DNA from: Planotetraspora mira
Lineage (GTDB): Bacteria > Actinomycetota > Actinomycetes > Streptosporangiales > Streptosporangiaceae
Assembly (NCBI RefSeq): GCF_016863275.1
Contig: NZ_BOOO01000004.1
Coordinates: 124,001 to 188,000, forward strand
DNA: 64,000 bases
Reading direction: 5' to 3'
The position numbers and the translations under genes are program-made. A model generated the notes under the pieces. It searched no databases. It saw only the letters and a list, made by a program, of their open reading frames with translations, and was not told the origin of the DNA. Of the stretch, positions 45,377 to 55,091 are shown in pieces. The number at the start of each line of letters is the position of its first letter. The stretch's first letter is position 1.

Positions 45377-47422
45377 TCATGCCTTGACCTGATCGTCCTT
45401 CGGCGCGGGCGTCGAGTATGAGCGCCGGGCCGCGCCGGGAGCGAGGCCGACCGGGCGGCCCTTGAGGCGATCGGAGGAGGCCAGCTGCCACGGCACGCTG
45501 GTCACCATGACGCCGGGCTTGAACAGCAGCCGGCCCTTGAGCCGCAGCGCGCTCTGGTTGTGGAGCAGGTGCTCCCACCAGTGGCCCACGACGTATTCGG
45601 GGATGTAGACGCTGACCACGTCGCGAGGCGAGCGGCGGCGCAGCGACTTCACGTACTCGAGCACCGGGCCGGTGATCTCACGGTAGGGCGAGTCGAGGAT
45701 CTTCAGGGGCACGGGGATGCCCCGACGGTCCCATTCCTCCTGCAGCCTGGCCGCCTCGTCGGAGTCGACGCTCACCGTGACCGCCTCCAGGGTCGAGGGG
45801 CGGGTCGCCTTGGCGTACGCCAGGGCGCGCAACGTCGGCTTGTGAATCTTGGAGACGAGCACGACGGCGTGGTTGCGCGCGGGGAGCATCGACTCGTCGG
45901 TCTCGCCCTCCTCCGGCGCGGCCAGTTCGGCGGCGACGCGGTCGTAGTGGTGGCGGATGCCCTTCATCATCAGGAACAGGACGGGCATGGCGATGCAGAC
46001 GATGTACGCGCCGTGGGTGAACTTGGTGAGCAGGACGACGACCAGCACGATGCCGGTCATGATGCCGCCGAAGCCGTTGATGACCCGCGCCCGCAGCATG
46101 CGGAACCGGGCCTTGGGATCGGTCTCGGTCTTCAGGTGGCGGGTCCAGTGCCGCACCATGCCGAGCTGGCTGAGCGTGAACGAGACGAAGACGCCGACGA
46201 TGTAGAGGTTGAGCAGCTTGCTCACATCGGCGTTGAAGGCCCAGATCAGCAGTCCCGCACCGGCGGCCAGCAGGACGATGCCGTTGCTGAACGCGAGGCG
46301 GTCGCCCCGGGTGTGGAGCTGGCGCGGGAGGTAGCGGTCCTGGGCGAGGATCGAGCCCAGCACGGGGAAGCCGTTGAAGGCCGTGTTGGCGGCGAGGAAG
46401 AGGATCAGCGCGGTCACCGCCGAGATCACCACGAACAGGGCGGAGCCGTCGCCGAAGACGGCCGACGCGACCTGCGCGATGATCGGCTGCTGGTAGTAGC
46501 CCGGGCCGGCCGGGTGGCCGTTGATCAGGATGTCCCTGGCGGCGTTGGCGGGCTCGGTGACCTTCACCCCGGACTTGAGCCCCAGGAAGATGATCCCGCT
46601 GAACATGGTGACCGCGATGCCGCCCATCAGCAGCAGTGTCGTGGCCGCGTTCCGGCTCTTGGGCTTGCGGAAGGCCGGCACGCCGTTGCTGATCGCCTCG
46701 ACGCCGGTCAGGGCGGCGCACCCGGACGAGAACGCGCGGAGGACGAGGAAGGCGAGGGCGAACCCGGCCAGGTCCGCCTGCTCGGACACGATCTTGTAGT
46801 CGGCCGTCGGCGCCCGCAGATCGTCCCTGAGCACGAGTAGCCGGAACATGCCCCACAGGACCATGCCGATGACCGCGATCATGAAGGCGTAGGTGGGGAT
46901 GGCGAACGCGACACCGGACTCGCGCAGGCCGCGCAGGTTGATGACGGTCAGGATGACCACGATCCCGATCGCCACCAGCGGACGGTGCTCGGCCACGAAC
47001 GGAATTGTGGCGCCCACGTAATCGGCGCCGTTGGCCACCGACACCGCGACCGTGAGCACGTAGTCGACGAGCAGCGCGCTCGCCACCGTCAGCCCGGCGT
47101 TGGCCCCGAGGTTCGTGGTCGCCACCTCGTAGTCGCCGCCACCGCTGGGGTAGGCGTGGACGTTCTGCCGGTACGACGCGACGACGACCAGCATCACGAG
47201 GACGACGGCGGCCGCCACCCACGGGCTGTAGCTGTAGAAGGTGGCGCCTGCCAGTGACAGGATGACCAGGATCTCCTGCGGCGCGTAGGCCACGGAGGAC
47301 AGCGCGTCGCTCGCGAAGACCGGCAGGGCCACGCGTTTGGGCAGCAGCTGATCGTGGAGCTGCGTGCTTCGTAGAGCGCGCCCCACGAGGAGCCGTTTGA
47401 CAAGATCCGTCACCTTTGACAC
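45377..47422 (-). CDS. APC family permease, KimA-like potassium transporter
   Basis: A 681-aa membrane protein: about 12 TM segments then a cytosolic domain of about 200 residues. LPVFASDALSSVAYAPQEIL and YPSGGGDYEVATTNLG near the N-terminus are hallmarks of the KimA (YdaO) branch. The GTG at 47422 is chosen because TAGGCT lies 8 nt before it, as in a leaderless promoter; the frame is open further to 47518. It diverges from two TrkA-type regulatory proteins, so a role in K+ uptake is likely. Confidence 0.85.
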   Translation of the reverse strand: MSKVTDLVKRLLVGRALRSTQLHDQLLPKRVALPVFASDALSSVAYAPQEILVILSLAGATFYSYSPWVAAAVVLVMLVVVASYRQNVHAYPSGGGDYEVATTNLGANAGLTVASALLVDYVLTVAVSVANGADYVGATIPFVAEHRPLVAIGIVVILTVINLRGLRESGVAFAIPTYAFMIAVIGMVLWGMFRLLVLRDDLRAPTADYKIVSEQADLAGFALAFLVLRAFSSGCAALTGVEAISNGVPAFRKPKSRNAATTLLLMGGIAVTMFSGIIFLGLKSGVKVTEPANAARDILINGHPAGPGYYQQPIIAQVASAVFGDGSALFVVISAVTALILFLAANTAFNGFPVLGSILAQDRYLPRQLHTRGDRLAFSNGIVLLAAGAGLLIWAFNADVSKLLNLYIVGVFVSFTLSQLGMVRHWTRHLKTETDPKARFRMLRARVINGFGGIMTGIVLVVVLLTKFTHGAYIVCIAMPVLFLMMKGIRHHYDRVAAELAAPEEGETDESMLPARNHAVVLVSKIHKPTLRALAYAKATRPSTLEAVTVSVDSDEAARLQEEWDRRGIPVPLKILDSPYREITGPVLEYVKSLRRRSPRDVVSVYIPEYVVGHWWEHLLHNQSALRLKGRLLFKPGVMVTSVPWQLASSDRLKGRPVGLAPGAARRSYSTPAPKDDQVKA

Positions 47423-47529
47423 GTCTGTTGAGCCTAGTACGCGACGGCCCTCCCGGCGCACATGGTCTGGACGAGAGCGCGACATACTGTCTGCAACAGG
47501 AGTCCGCCACAAACCCACGGCGGGAGAGT

Positions 47530-48198
47530 ATGCATATCGTGATCATGGGGTGTGGACGGGTCGGCTCGACCCTTGCCCACATTCTCGAGGACAACGGCCA
47601 TTCGGTCGCCATCATCGACCGCGACCCGCAGGCCTTCCGCAGGCTCCGCGCGGGCTTCCGCGGCCGCAGGGTGACCGGCATGGGCTTCGACCGCGACGTG
47701 CTCGGGGAGGCCGGCATCGAGTCCGCGGCCGCCTTCGTCGCCGTCAGCAGCGGCGACAACTCCAACATCATCTCGGCGCGGGTCGCGCGGGAGATGTTCG
47801 GCGTCGAGAACGTCGTCGCCCGCATCTACGATTCCCGCCGGGCCGAGGTGTATCAGCGGCTCGGCATCCCGACCGTCGCCACCGTCCGCTGGACGGCCGA
47901 CCAGATCCTGCGCAGGGTCCTTCCCGAGGGCGCGGAGCCGCTCTGGCGCGACCCCACGGGCACGGTGATCCTGGCCGAGGTGCCCTTCCACCCCGGGTGG
48001 ATCGGCTTCCGGAGCATGGCCGTCGAGAGCGCCGCGGGCGCACGCGTGGCCTTCGTCAACCGCATGGGTGAGGCACTGGTGCCCAAGGACGACACCGTGG
48101 TCCAGGAGGGCGACATCCTCCATCTGATCGCGGCGGAGAACGACATGGAGCGGATCAACAAGGTGCTGTCCAGCGCGCCGTCGGACGAGGAGCACTGA
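47530..48198 (+). CDS. ceoB: TrkA family potassium-uptake regulatory protein (CeoB-like)
   Basis: A 222-aa RCK protein. The Rossmann RCK_N opens MHIVIMGCGRVGSTLAHILE with DRDPQAFRRL at the adenine-binding strand; the C-terminal RCK_C follows after about residue 140 (TVILAEVPFHPGWIG; GDILHLIA). ATG at 47530 with GGGAG. Ends 1 nt into the next start (TGATG). Presumably gates the divergent K+ transporter by NAD(H), ATP or c-di-AMP. Confidence 0.9.
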   Translation: MHIVIMGCGRVGSTLAHILEDNGHSVAIIDRDPQAFRRLRAGFRGRRVTGMGFDRDVLGEAGIESAAAFVAVSSGDNSNIISARVAREMFGVENVVARIYDSRRAEVYQRLGIPTVATVRWTADQILRRVLPEGAEPLWRDPTGTVILAEVPFHPGWIGFRSMAVESAAGARVAFVNRMGEALVPKDDTVVQEGDILHLIAAENDMERINKVLSSAPSDEEH

Positions 48199-48857
48199 TG
48201 CGCGTCACCATCGCGGGCGCAGGCGCCGTGGGCCGCTCCATCGCGGCCGAACTGCTGGAGAACGGCCACGAGGTCCTGCTCATCGACATCGACCCCAGAG
48301 CCATCAAGATCGACAGTGTCCCTCGGGCCGAGTGGCTCCTCGCCGACGCCTGCGAGATCTCCTCGCTCGACGAGGCGGGGCTCAACGGCTGCCAGGTGGT
48401 GATCGCGGCCTCCGGCGACGACAAGGTCAACCTGGTGGTCTCACTGCTCGCCAAGACCGAGTACGGCGTGCCCCGCGTGGTCGCCCGGATCAACCACCCG
48501 AAGAACGAGTGGCTGTTCAACGAGTCATGGGGGGTGGACGTCGCGGTCTCGACCCCACGTCTGCTGTCCGCGCTGGTCGAGGAGGCGGTCAGCGTCGGAG
48601 ACCTGGTCCGGCTCATGACCTTCCGCCAGGGCCAGGCGAACCTCGTCGAGCTCACCCTCGCCGAGGACGCACCCGTGGTCGGGCAGCGGGCCGGGTCCGT
48701 GCCGTGGCCGGAGGACGCCGCTCTGGTCGCCATCCTCCGCGAGGGCCGGGTGCTCGTCCCCTCGGCCGACGATCCGCTGGAAGCGGGCGACGAGCTGCTC
48801 TTCGTGGCCAACCAGGAGGTCGAGCACGAGCTCGCCCACCTGCTCTCGTCCCACTGA
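48198..48857 (+). CDS. ceoC: TrkA family potassium-uptake regulatory protein (CeoC-like)
   Basis: A 219-aa paralogue of the preceding protein with the same layout: MRVTIAGAGAVGRSIAAELL and LLIDIDPRAIKID in RCK_N, then RCK_C (VELTLAEDAPVVGQRAGSVP; GDELLFVA). The two are translated from one message and probably form a hetero-oligomer. A strong terminator follows. Confidence 0.9.
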   Translation: MRVTIAGAGAVGRSIAAELLENGHEVLLIDIDPRAIKIDSVPRAEWLLADACEISSLDEAGLNGCQVVIAASGDDKVNLVVSLLAKTEYGVPRVVARINHPKNEWLFNESWGVDVAVSTPRLLSALVEEAVSVGDLVRLMTFRQGQANLVELTLAEDAPVVGQRAGSVPWPEDAALVAILREGRVLVPSADDPLEAGDELLFVANQEVEHELAHLLSSH

Positions 48858-48874
48858 CACGCCGATCCGCGGGT

Positions 48875-48900
48875 ACGGCCGCCGTCTCGGCGGCGGCCGT
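48875..48900. terminator. Bidirectional terminator between ceoC and the DUF3159 gene
   Basis: ACGGCCGCCG, TCTCGG, CGGCGGCCGT: a perfect 10-bp GC stem with a 6-nt loop, 17 bp after the ceoC stop and 2 bp from the stop of the convergent DUF3159 gene. Confidence 0.85.
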
Positions 48901-48902
48901 GC

Positions 48903-49586
48903 TCAGCTCGCGGGCCGTGCCGTACCGGGTTGAGCGGGCTGCAGGGGCGTGCGGCCCCGGGTGAGCAGCCAGAGCATCGCGGCGAGCCCGGCGACCTGGA
49001 GCGGCCAGCCCAGCGCGAGCTTGGCGATGCCGAGGGTGGCCACCTGGCCCGACCAGTAGAGCGGAAGCTGCACCACGACGCGCAGCAGGCACGGCAACAT
49101 CAGCAGCCACGTCAGCCGAGTGCAGAGGCGGACCAGGCCGGGGTCCTTGTGCCACGCCGTCGGGTCGCCGGTGACCGATCCGACGAGGAAGCCGACGATC
49201 GGCCAGCGAACGATGATCGACAGGAGCATCCCCGCGGCGTAGACGCCGTTGTAGTAGATGCCCGGCAGGAAGACGTCCTTGGCCTCGCCGGTGCGGGCCG
49301 CGAAGAAGGCGCCGACGCCGATGCCCACGAGGCTGTTGAGCACGAACTGCGGTGTGCTCCGCTGGACCAGCCGTACGACCAGGAGGACCACCGAGGCCGC
49401 GATGCTGACGATCAGCGACGCCTTCAGCTCGTTGGTCGTGATCCACATCGCGGTGAAGGCGACCGTGGGAACCGCCGCCTCGACGATTCCCCGCTTGCCG
49501 CCCAGCGCCTTCGACAGCTGGGCACGGACGGCCGATTCAACGGTTGCGTGCGCCTCCGGCGCGGCCGTCGTGTCCGCTGTGCTCAT
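48903..49586 (-). CDS. DUF3159 family membrane protein
   Basis: A 227-aa membrane protein with about six hydrophobic segments and a hydrophilic N-terminus (VRAQLSKALGGKRGIVEAAV, then PTVAFTAMWI), typical of DUF3159. RWPIVGFLVGSVTGDPTAWH is a conserved loop. ATG at 49586 has CAGGAG. Downstream of the OB-fold gene by 16 bp, so co-transcribed. Function unknown. Confidence 0.87.
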   Translation of the reverse strand: MSTADTTAAPEAHATVESAVRAQLSKALGGKRGIVEAAVPTVAFTAMWITTNELKASLIVSIAASVVLLVVRLVQRSTPQFVLNSLVGIGVGAFFAARTGEAKDVFLPGIYYNGVYAAGMLLSIIVRWPIVGFLVGSVTGDPTAWHKDPGLVRLCTRLTWLLMLPCLLRVVVQLPLYWSGQVATLGIAKLALGWPLQVAGLAAMLWLLTRGRTPLQPAQPGTARPAS

Positions 49587-49602
49587 ACCGTCTCCTGAAA
49601 GA

Positions 49603-49995
49603 TCAAGGGCCACCAGCAGGGCGCAGCTCGTAGCGAGGATTGAACATGACCTTGCGGCCGTCCTGGAGACTCACCAGGCCCTCGGCCCGTACGACGCGGC
49701 CGGGCTCGATTCCGACGATCTTCCGACGGCCCAGCCAGACCAGGTCGATCACATCCGACCCGTCGTACAGCTCGGCCTCCAGAGCAGGCGCACCCCCGCG
49801 CGGCCGCAACGTAACGGTACGTAGCGTACCCGCCACACAGAACCGGCGGCGTTCGCCACACGCGGCGATGGGGGTGGCTCCTTGCCGCCCCAGGTCCTCA
49901 CGCAGCTCAGCCGCCTCAAGGTCGGCCTGGCTGGTGGCCAGCCGCTGAAAGAAACCCCGCAGTCCGCCTCGTTTGGCAGGCTCCGGCGTGCTCAT
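49603..49995 (-). CDS. OB-fold nucleic acid binding domain protein
   Basis: A 130-aa protein. The single OB fold covers most of it: FCVAGTLRTVTLRPRGGAPA, then ALEAELYDGSDVIDLVWLGR and IVGIEPGRVVRAEGLVSLQD. In actinobacteria a protein of this type sits between DUF3159 and DUF3710/dut, as here. Nucleic acid binding is inferred from the fold. Confidence 0.85.
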   Translation of the reverse strand: MSTPEPAKRGGLRGFFQRLATSQADLEAAELREDLGRQGATPIAACGERRRFCVAGTLRTVTLRPRGGAPALEAELYDGSDVIDLVWLGRRKIVGIEPGRVVRAEGLVSLQDGRKVMFNPRYELRPAGGP

Positions 49996-50142
49996 CGGTC
50001 GCTCACCAGCTTCCCAGCTCGCAGTTAAGAGGACCCGTCATCATGCCTTCAAGCGTAGGGGACGCTCTCATCGCAGACTACTTGAGCACATCCGAAGCCT
50101 AAAGGACAAGAATGGACGATCTCCGCACCGCGGACAGGGCCG

Positions 50143-50808
50143 TCAGCGCGTCTCGGTGATCTCCGGGCCACGCTCGAACGGGTACTTCGGCTGCTGGGCG
50201 GCCTGCTCCTCCATCGCCTGCCTGGCCTCGGCCGGCAACCTGAGCTGGATCGGGTCCTTGGGAGCCATGGGCTCCTCACCCCGGACCACCACGATGTCCC
50301 TGACGACGTTCTCCAGGGTCTCGGCCACGGCGGGGTCGACGGCCGCGCGCCCGCTGATGACCGCCCTGAGGAACCAGCGAGGGCCGTCGATCCCGATGTA
50401 CCGGACGGGCTGCGGTTCCTGACCCTGCGTCGGGACCACGGCCGCCAGTTCGGTGCCGAACGGGCCCTCCTGCTCCTGGACCGTGCCGCCCACGGCCACG
50501 ACCTCACGGGAGAGCTCGGTGCGAACCTCGTCCCAGATGCCGCTGCGCTTGGGGGCCGCGAACGCGTGCACCTGGAGCGCACTCTCGTTCACCAGGACGA
50601 GAGCGCCGTCGATCTGGTCCCCCGCCAGGCTGAGCTGCACCTCGAACCCCGGGCCGATGGGGAGGTGGAGACCTCCGAGATCGACCCGCTCGGCCTCCGG
50701 GTAGCCCTCCTGGGCGTCCCACGGGCCCGATGTCCGCGCGGGAGCGGGCCGGTCCTCCGAGACGGCCGGTGCCGCCTCCACCTCCGCGCTGCGCCTGCGT
50801 CGGAACAC
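50143..50808 (-). CDS. DUF3710 family protein
   Basis: A 221-aa cytosolic protein of unknown function, conserved next to dut. Recognisable are RVDLGGLHLPIGPGFEVQLS, HAFAAPKRSGIWDEVRTELS and RYIGIDGPRWFLRAVISGRA. I prefer the GTG at 50808 (MFRRRRSAE), 10 nt after GAGGAG, over the GTG at 50817, which sits only one base from that site; homologues begin with a similar short basic run. Confidence 0.85.
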   Translation of the reverse strand: MFRRRRSAEVEAAPAVSEDRPAPARTSGPWDAQEGYPEAERVDLGGLHLPIGPGFEVQLSLAGDQIDGALVLVNESALQVHAFAAPKRSGIWDEVRTELSREVVAVGGTVQEQEGPFGTELAAVVPTQGQEPQPVRYIGIDGPRWFLRAVISGRAAVDPAVAETLENVVRDIVVVRGEEPMAPKDPIQLRLPAEARQAMEEQAAQQPKYPFERGPEITETR

Positions 50809-50824
50809 GTCCTTCACACTCCTC

Positions 50825-50844
50825 TATATGCCTTTATATGCCTT
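50825..50844. repeat. Tandem 10-bp repeat TATATGCCTT
   Basis: Two perfect copies side by side just upstream of the DUF3710 gene. On the gene's strand this reads AAGGCATATA twice, a rare AT-rich patch that could hold a promoter (TATAAAG-like -10). Confidence 0.45.
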
Positions 50845-50861
50845 GCCGTGATTCACGGCTC

Positions 50862-51299
50862 TCAGCTGCCCGTGGATCCGAATCCGTTGGCCCCGCGCGC
50901 CGATCCCGGCAGACGCTCCACCTCGTGGAACGCGGCCTTCTCCACGCGCTGGACGACCAACTGGGCGATCCGGTCGCCTCGCTTGAGCCGTACCGCCTCT
51001 TTGGCGTCGGTATTGATCAAGGTCACCTTGATCTCCCCCCGGTACCCCGCGTCCACCGTCCCCGGAGCGTTCACGAGCGTGACGCCGAACTTGGCGGCCA
51101 GCCCTGAGCGGGGATGGACGAACGCCGCGTAGCCGTCGGGAAGCGCGATGGCGATCCCGGTTCCCACCACGGCCCGCTCTCCGGGCAGCAGTTCGACGTC
51201 CACCGTGGCGCACAAATCCGCCCCTGCGTCACCCGGATGGGCGTACGACGGCAACGGAAGCCCAGTGTCCAGCCGATGGATCAGGACCTCAACGCTCAT
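50862..51299 (-). CDS. dut: dUTP diphosphatase
   Basis: Hydrolyses dUTP to dUMP, keeping uracil out of DNA and feeding thymidylate synthesis; 145 aa, a trimeric dUTPase of normal size. The five motifs are present: [50 protein letters not shown] and the C-terminal [14 protein letters not shown] at 51299. Gene order dut-DUF3710 matches other actinobacteria. Confidence 0.97.
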   Translation of the reverse strand: MSVEVLIHRLDTGLPLPSYAHPGDAGADLCATVDVELLPGERAVVGTGIAIALPDGYAAFVHPRSGLAAKFGVTLVNAPGTVDAGYRGEIKVTLINTDAKEAVRLKRGDRIAQLVVQRVEKAAFHEVERLPGSARGANGFGSTGS

Positions 51300-51310
51300 G
51301 AGGCAAGACC

Positions 51311-52579
51311 CTACCCGTTGTGCTGCGGAGACACCGCGCCTCCCGCGTTAGACGACGGTTGCTCCTGATCCGGGGCGGTGGGTTCGGGAACCGACGGCCG
51401 CACGTCCGGCCGCGTCCGCTCCGAGGAGGGTTCCGGGGCCTGTGGAGGGACCTCAGGGGACGGCGTGTCGCCGGTTCCCGTGGCTTCGCCGGAGGACGGG
51501 CCGGATTGCGGCGGGGTCTCGGGCCGGCCGCGCCTCAGCTCGGGCAGCGCACGGTAGATCACGGCCGTCACGGGCACCGCCACCGCGGCTCCGGCGATTC
51601 CGCCGAGCACACCGCCGACGGCGAGGACCAGGATGATCGCGAGAGGGTGGAACGCCAGTGCCCGCCCGACGATGAGCGGCTGGAGGACGTGGTTCTCCAG
51701 TTGCTGCTCGACGACGAGGACTCCCACGAAGATCAGGGCGTACAACCAGCCCTGCGAGCCGAACGTCACGAGGGTCGCGATGGTGCCGGCGAAGAAGATG
51801 CCGACGATCGGAATGAAGCTGGCCAGGAACACCACCACGGCCAGCGGCGCCCAGAGCGGGACCTGCATGCCGGCGAGGACGACTCCGATGACGACGCCGT
51901 GGATCGCCGCGACGGTCACGGTGCCGTGGACGTAGTGGGAGATCGTGACCCAGGCGGCGCGCCCGGCGCGGTCGACGCGCGGCGACGTCCTGCCGAACGC
52001 GCGCAGGAACCAGGCCCAGATGCGGTCGCCATCCTTGAGCAGGAAGAACGTCACGAACAACATCAAGACGATGGACGTGAGCACCTCGACGATCGCCGTG
52101 GCCCCGGTGAGCAGGGTGTCGGTGATCCGGCTGCGCTGGTCGTTGACCTGCTGGGTCAGCTGGTCGACCATGTCGGCCAGCTGGGCCTCCTTGAGCTGGA
52201 GCGGCCCGTGGAGCAACCAGTCCTGCACGCTGCGGGCGGTCAGCTGGATCTGCTCGACCAGCCGCGGGAACTCCTCGTTGGCCCGCAGGCCGATCATGAA
52301 GCCGACGCCGACGATGATCGCCAGGCCGAACAGCATGGTGATCCACGTCGCGTAGATGGGGCGCAGGCCGAAGCTGCGCAGCCGCCTGGTCATCGGGAAC
52401 AGCAGTGCGGTGAGGAGGAAGGCGATGGCCACCGGCAGGACGACGAAGCTCAGCCGCCCGATGATCAACGCGAAGACATAGATCATCGCGCCGAGCAGCA
52501 GCATGCGCCAACTCCATGCGGCCAGCGTGACCAGAACGCGGGGAACCGCGGCGTCTTCACGCTCACTAGGCGAGATCAC
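51311..52579 (-). CDS. AI-2E family transporter
   Basis: A 422-aa membrane protein of the AI-2E/UPF0118 family with seven or eight hydrophobic segments: [40 protein letters not shown] (the conserved FFLLKDG), [20 protein letters not shown] (with the E-Q-x-x-E-N-x-x-x-P motif). A Pro/Ser/Glu-rich tail of about 75 residues is likely cytosolic and disordered. Despite the name, substrates vary (Na+/H+ antiport, small molecules). GTG start at 52579. Confidence 0.9.
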   Translation of the reverse strand: MISPSEREDAAVPRVLVTLAAWSWRMLLLGAMIYVFALIIGRLSFVVLPVAIAFLLTALLFPMTRRLRSFGLRPIYATWITMLFGLAIIVGVGFMIGLRANEEFPRLVEQIQLTARSVQDWLLHGPLQLKEAQLADMVDQLTQQVNDQRSRITDTLLTGATAIVEVLTSIVLMLFVTFFLLKDGDRIWAWFLRAFGRTSPRVDRAGRAAWVTISHYVHGTVTVAAIHGVVIGVVLAGMQVPLWAPLAVVVFLASFIPIVGIFFAGTIATLVTFGSQGWLYALIFVGVLVVEQQLENHVLQPLIVGRALAFHPLAIILVLAVGGVLGGIAGAAVAVPVTAVIYRALPELRRGRPETPPQSGPSSGEATGTGDTPSPEVPPQAPEPSSERTRPDVRPSVPEPTAPDQEQPSSNAGGAVSPQHNG

Positions 52580-52688
52580 GCGTCAAGCCTGGCATGTTCT
52601 CCGCCCAAACGCGCACGACTTTTGTTCACGCTCTGCATTTGCCATGAACGCAGCGTCCGCATGAGGTAATGCACACCCCCCACCGGGC

Positions 52689-53147
52689 GTGATCATGCAC
52701 ACCTTCGTGAAGTGATGCCCCGACCAGCCCCAACCCCCGGCGTGATCATGCACAGGTTCGTGGACGTATGGCTTGACCTGCCACTTCACCGGGCGTGATC
52801 ATGCACAGGTTCGGAAAAGCGCACCGCGACCTGGCCTTTTCCGCTTCGTGATCATGCGCAGGTTCGCGGAAGTGTGCCCTGACGTGCATAAACACCTTCT
52901 GTGATCTGGCAATGACAGCGGGATTGCCAGATCACGGCGCAGCCCGCACCAGCTCAGACGGCGTATTCGCGAATCTATGCATGATCACGCTCGGCTTCTG
53001 CGCAGGTCGGAGGGTACGTTTCCGAACCTGTGCATGATCACGACCGGTGACGACGCAGGTCAGAGCGCACATCCCCGAACCTGTGCATGATCACGGCCAA
53101 GGAAGGGGCTGGTCCGCAGGGAGATCTACGAATGTGTGCATGATCAC
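52689..53147. repeat. Palindrome-centred 53-bp repeat array 3 (complete form)
   Basis: The most complete array. Four forward 19-bp units start at 52689, 52742, 52795 and 52848. The central palindrome 52901-52935 is GTGATCTGGCAAT, nine bases, then the exact reverse complement. Four inverted units end at 52988, 53041, 53094 and 53147. Every step is 53 bp and the whole is symmetric about 52918. It fills the divergent gap between the AI-2E gene (-) and the DUF4235 gene (+), so promoters for both must lie in or beside it. 52580-52688 shows no gene. Confidence 0.96.
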
Positions 53148-53208
53148 GCCGTATGGCGTGGGGGTGCTTGCGAAGGGTAGACACTAAGGTCATCACTGAG
53201 GAGGAACC

Positions 53209-53508
53209 ATGGCGGACAATACGCGGGCTGACGCGGACAAGCCCGACATGCAGTGGCGGATCGTGGGCGGTCTCGTGGGGCTCGCCGTGGGCTTCGCCTC
53301 ACGCAAGGTGCTCTCGTACGCCTGGGAGAAGTCCACGGGCAAGAAACCCCCGGCGAGCGCCGACTCGCTGGAGATCAGCCTCGGCGAGGCCATCGCCTAT
53401 GCCGTCGTGATGGGCCTCGGCATGGAGGTCGCCCGGATCGTGGCCACCCGCGCCGCCGCCAGGAAGTGGCGGTCGTGGAAGGACGCGGCGAAGGACATCC
53501 AGCCCTAG
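53209..53508 (+). CDS. DUF4235 family small membrane protein
   Basis: A 99-aa protein: [20 protein letters not shown] is a hydrophobic segment followed by [13 protein letters not shown], and [20 protein letters not shown] is a second one, ending in a basic tail. This two-helix pattern is DUF4235. ATG at 53209 has GAGGAG. Its stop overlaps the convergent otsA stop by 4 nt. Function unknown. Confidence 0.88.
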   Translation: MADNTRADADKPDMQWRIVGGLVGLAVGFASRKVLSYAWEKSTGKKPPASADSLEISLGEAIAYAVVMGLGMEVARIVATRAAARKWRSWKDAAKDIQP

Positions 53509-54881
53509 TGGGCGTCGAGGGCCGTGAGGAAGTCGCTGGCCCACTTGTCGACGTTGTGCGTCGCGACCCTGCGCCTCAGTGAACGCATCCTGCGGCCCAG
53601 TTCGTGCGGGGTCGCCCGCATGGCCGCGAGCATGGCCCGTTTCATCCCCTCGATGTCGTACGGGTTGACCAGGAACGCCTGCCGCAGCTCGTCCGCCGCC
53701 CCGGCGAACTCGCTCAGCACCAGCGCGCCCCGCAGGTCGTGCCGGCACGCGACGTACTCCTTGGCCACCAGGTTCATGCCGTCACGCAACGGGGTGACCA
53801 CCATGACGTCGGCAGCGCAGTAGAGCGCCGCCAGTTCGGCCTTGCTGTACGACTGGTGAAGATAGGTGATGGGCTGGCTGCCCAGCATGCCGTGCTCGCC
53901 GTTGATCCGGCCCACCTTCAGCTCGATGTCGTTGCGCAACCGGATGTACTCCGCGACCCGTTCCCGCGTGGGCGTGGCCACCTGCACGAACGCCGCCTCG
54001 CCCGGCTTGACCGTGCCGTCGCCGAGCAACTCGCCGAACGCCTTGAGCCGCTGGCCGATGCCCTTGGTGTAGTCGAGCCGGTCCACACCGAGCAGCACAT
54101 GTTCGGGATCGCCGAGTTCCGCCCTGATCTCCTTGGCCCGGGCCTGGATGCGCGGCTCGCGGACCATCTGGTCGAGCTCGCCGAAGTCCACGGAGATCGG
54201 GAACGCGTCGGCGCGGACGGTCCGGCCGTCGACGAGGATCTCGTTGCGGTGGTTCTGCAGGCCGAGCAGGCGCCGGCAGAGCCTGATGAAGTTCGAGGCG
54301 CCACCGGGTCGCTGGAATCCGACGAGATCGGCGCCCAGCAGGCCCTCGAGGATCTCGTTGCGCCAGGGAAGCTGCCAGAACAGCTCCGCGGGCGGGAACG
54401 GGATGTGCAGGAAGAACCCGATCTTCAGGTCGGGGCGCAGCCTGCGCAGCATGGCGGGCACGAGCTGGAGTTGATAGTCCTGCACCCACACGACGGCCCC
54501 TGGGGCGGCGGCGTCCGCGGCGGCGCGGGCGAACCTGTCGTTGACCGCCCGGTAGGCGTCCCACAGCACGCGCGAGTAGACCGGGGCCGCGACCACGTCG
54601 TGGTAGAGCGGCCACAGGGTCGCGTTGGAGAAGCCCTCGTAGTAGAGCTCGACTTCGAGGGCGGACATCGGCACCGGGATCAGGTGCATGCCGTCGTCGT
54701 CGAAGGGTTTCAGCTCCTCCTCGGCGGCGCCGGTCCAGCCGAGCCAGGCCCCGTTGCGCCGCTGCATCACCGGCGCGATCGCCGTGACGAGTCCGCCGGG
54801 GCTGCGCCGCCATTCCTTCTCGCCCACGCGGTCCACGGGTAGCCGGTTCGCGACGATCAGAAACGAGCTGGTGCCATGCAT
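53505..54881 (-). CDS. otsA: Trehalose-6-phosphate synthase (OtsA)
   Basis: Transfers glucose from a nucleotide sugar to glucose 6-phosphate for trehalose synthesis; 458 aa, GT20 family. Marks: [70 protein letters not shown] (Arg and Lys binding phosphate), and [16 protein letters not shown] (D-G-M-N-L). ATG at 54881 with AGGGG. No phosphatase (otsB) is adjacent. A perfect palindrome upstream at 55021-55032 may be an operator. Confidence 0.95.
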   Translation of the reverse strand: MHGTSSFLIVANRLPVDRVGEKEWRRSPGGLVTAIAPVMQRRNGAWLGWTGAAEEELKPFDDDGMHLIPVPMSALEVELYYEGFSNATLWPLYHDVVAAPVYSRVLWDAYRAVNDRFARAAADAAAPGAVVWVQDYQLQLVPAMLRRLRPDLKIGFFLHIPFPPAELFWQLPWRNEILEGLLGADLVGFQRPGGASNFIRLCRRLLGLQNHRNEILVDGRTVRADAFPISVDFGELDQMVREPRIQARAKEIRAELGDPEHVLLGVDRLDYTKGIGQRLKAFGELLGDGTVKPGEAAFVQVATPTRERVAEYIRLRNDIELKVGRINGEHGMLGSQPITYLHQSYSKAELAALYCAADVMVVTPLRDGMNLVAKEYVACRHDLRGALVLSEFAGAADELRQAFLVNPYDIEGMKRAMLAAMRATPHELGRRMRSLRRRVATHNVDKWASDFLTALDAH

Positions 54882-55020
54882 GAAGCCCCTCCAGGGTCGC
54901 CTGTGCCCCACCATATGAAAGGCCACTGCGATCGCCCATACCCGTAAGGACGTGCACAATTCGCAAAGAGCGATGTGAGGATGATCTCACGCAGCTCACA
55001 GCCGCCCGCCAAGAGGTTTA

Positions 55021-55032
55021 GACCAATTGGTC
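55021..55032. promoter_or_regulatory. 12-bp palindrome upstream of otsA
   Basis: GACCAATTGGTC, perfect, in an AT-richer context (TTTA before, ATAC after). It lies 140 bp before the otsA start, in the gap to the next gene upstream. It resembles TetR- or GntR-type operators (for example the GGTC...GACC class), without a candidate regulator nearby. Confidence 0.5.
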
Positions 55033-55091
55033 ATACTTCGCTACCGGGCTTCACGGGCCTGCCCCAGATCAAGCGAGGGACAGGCCGGAAA

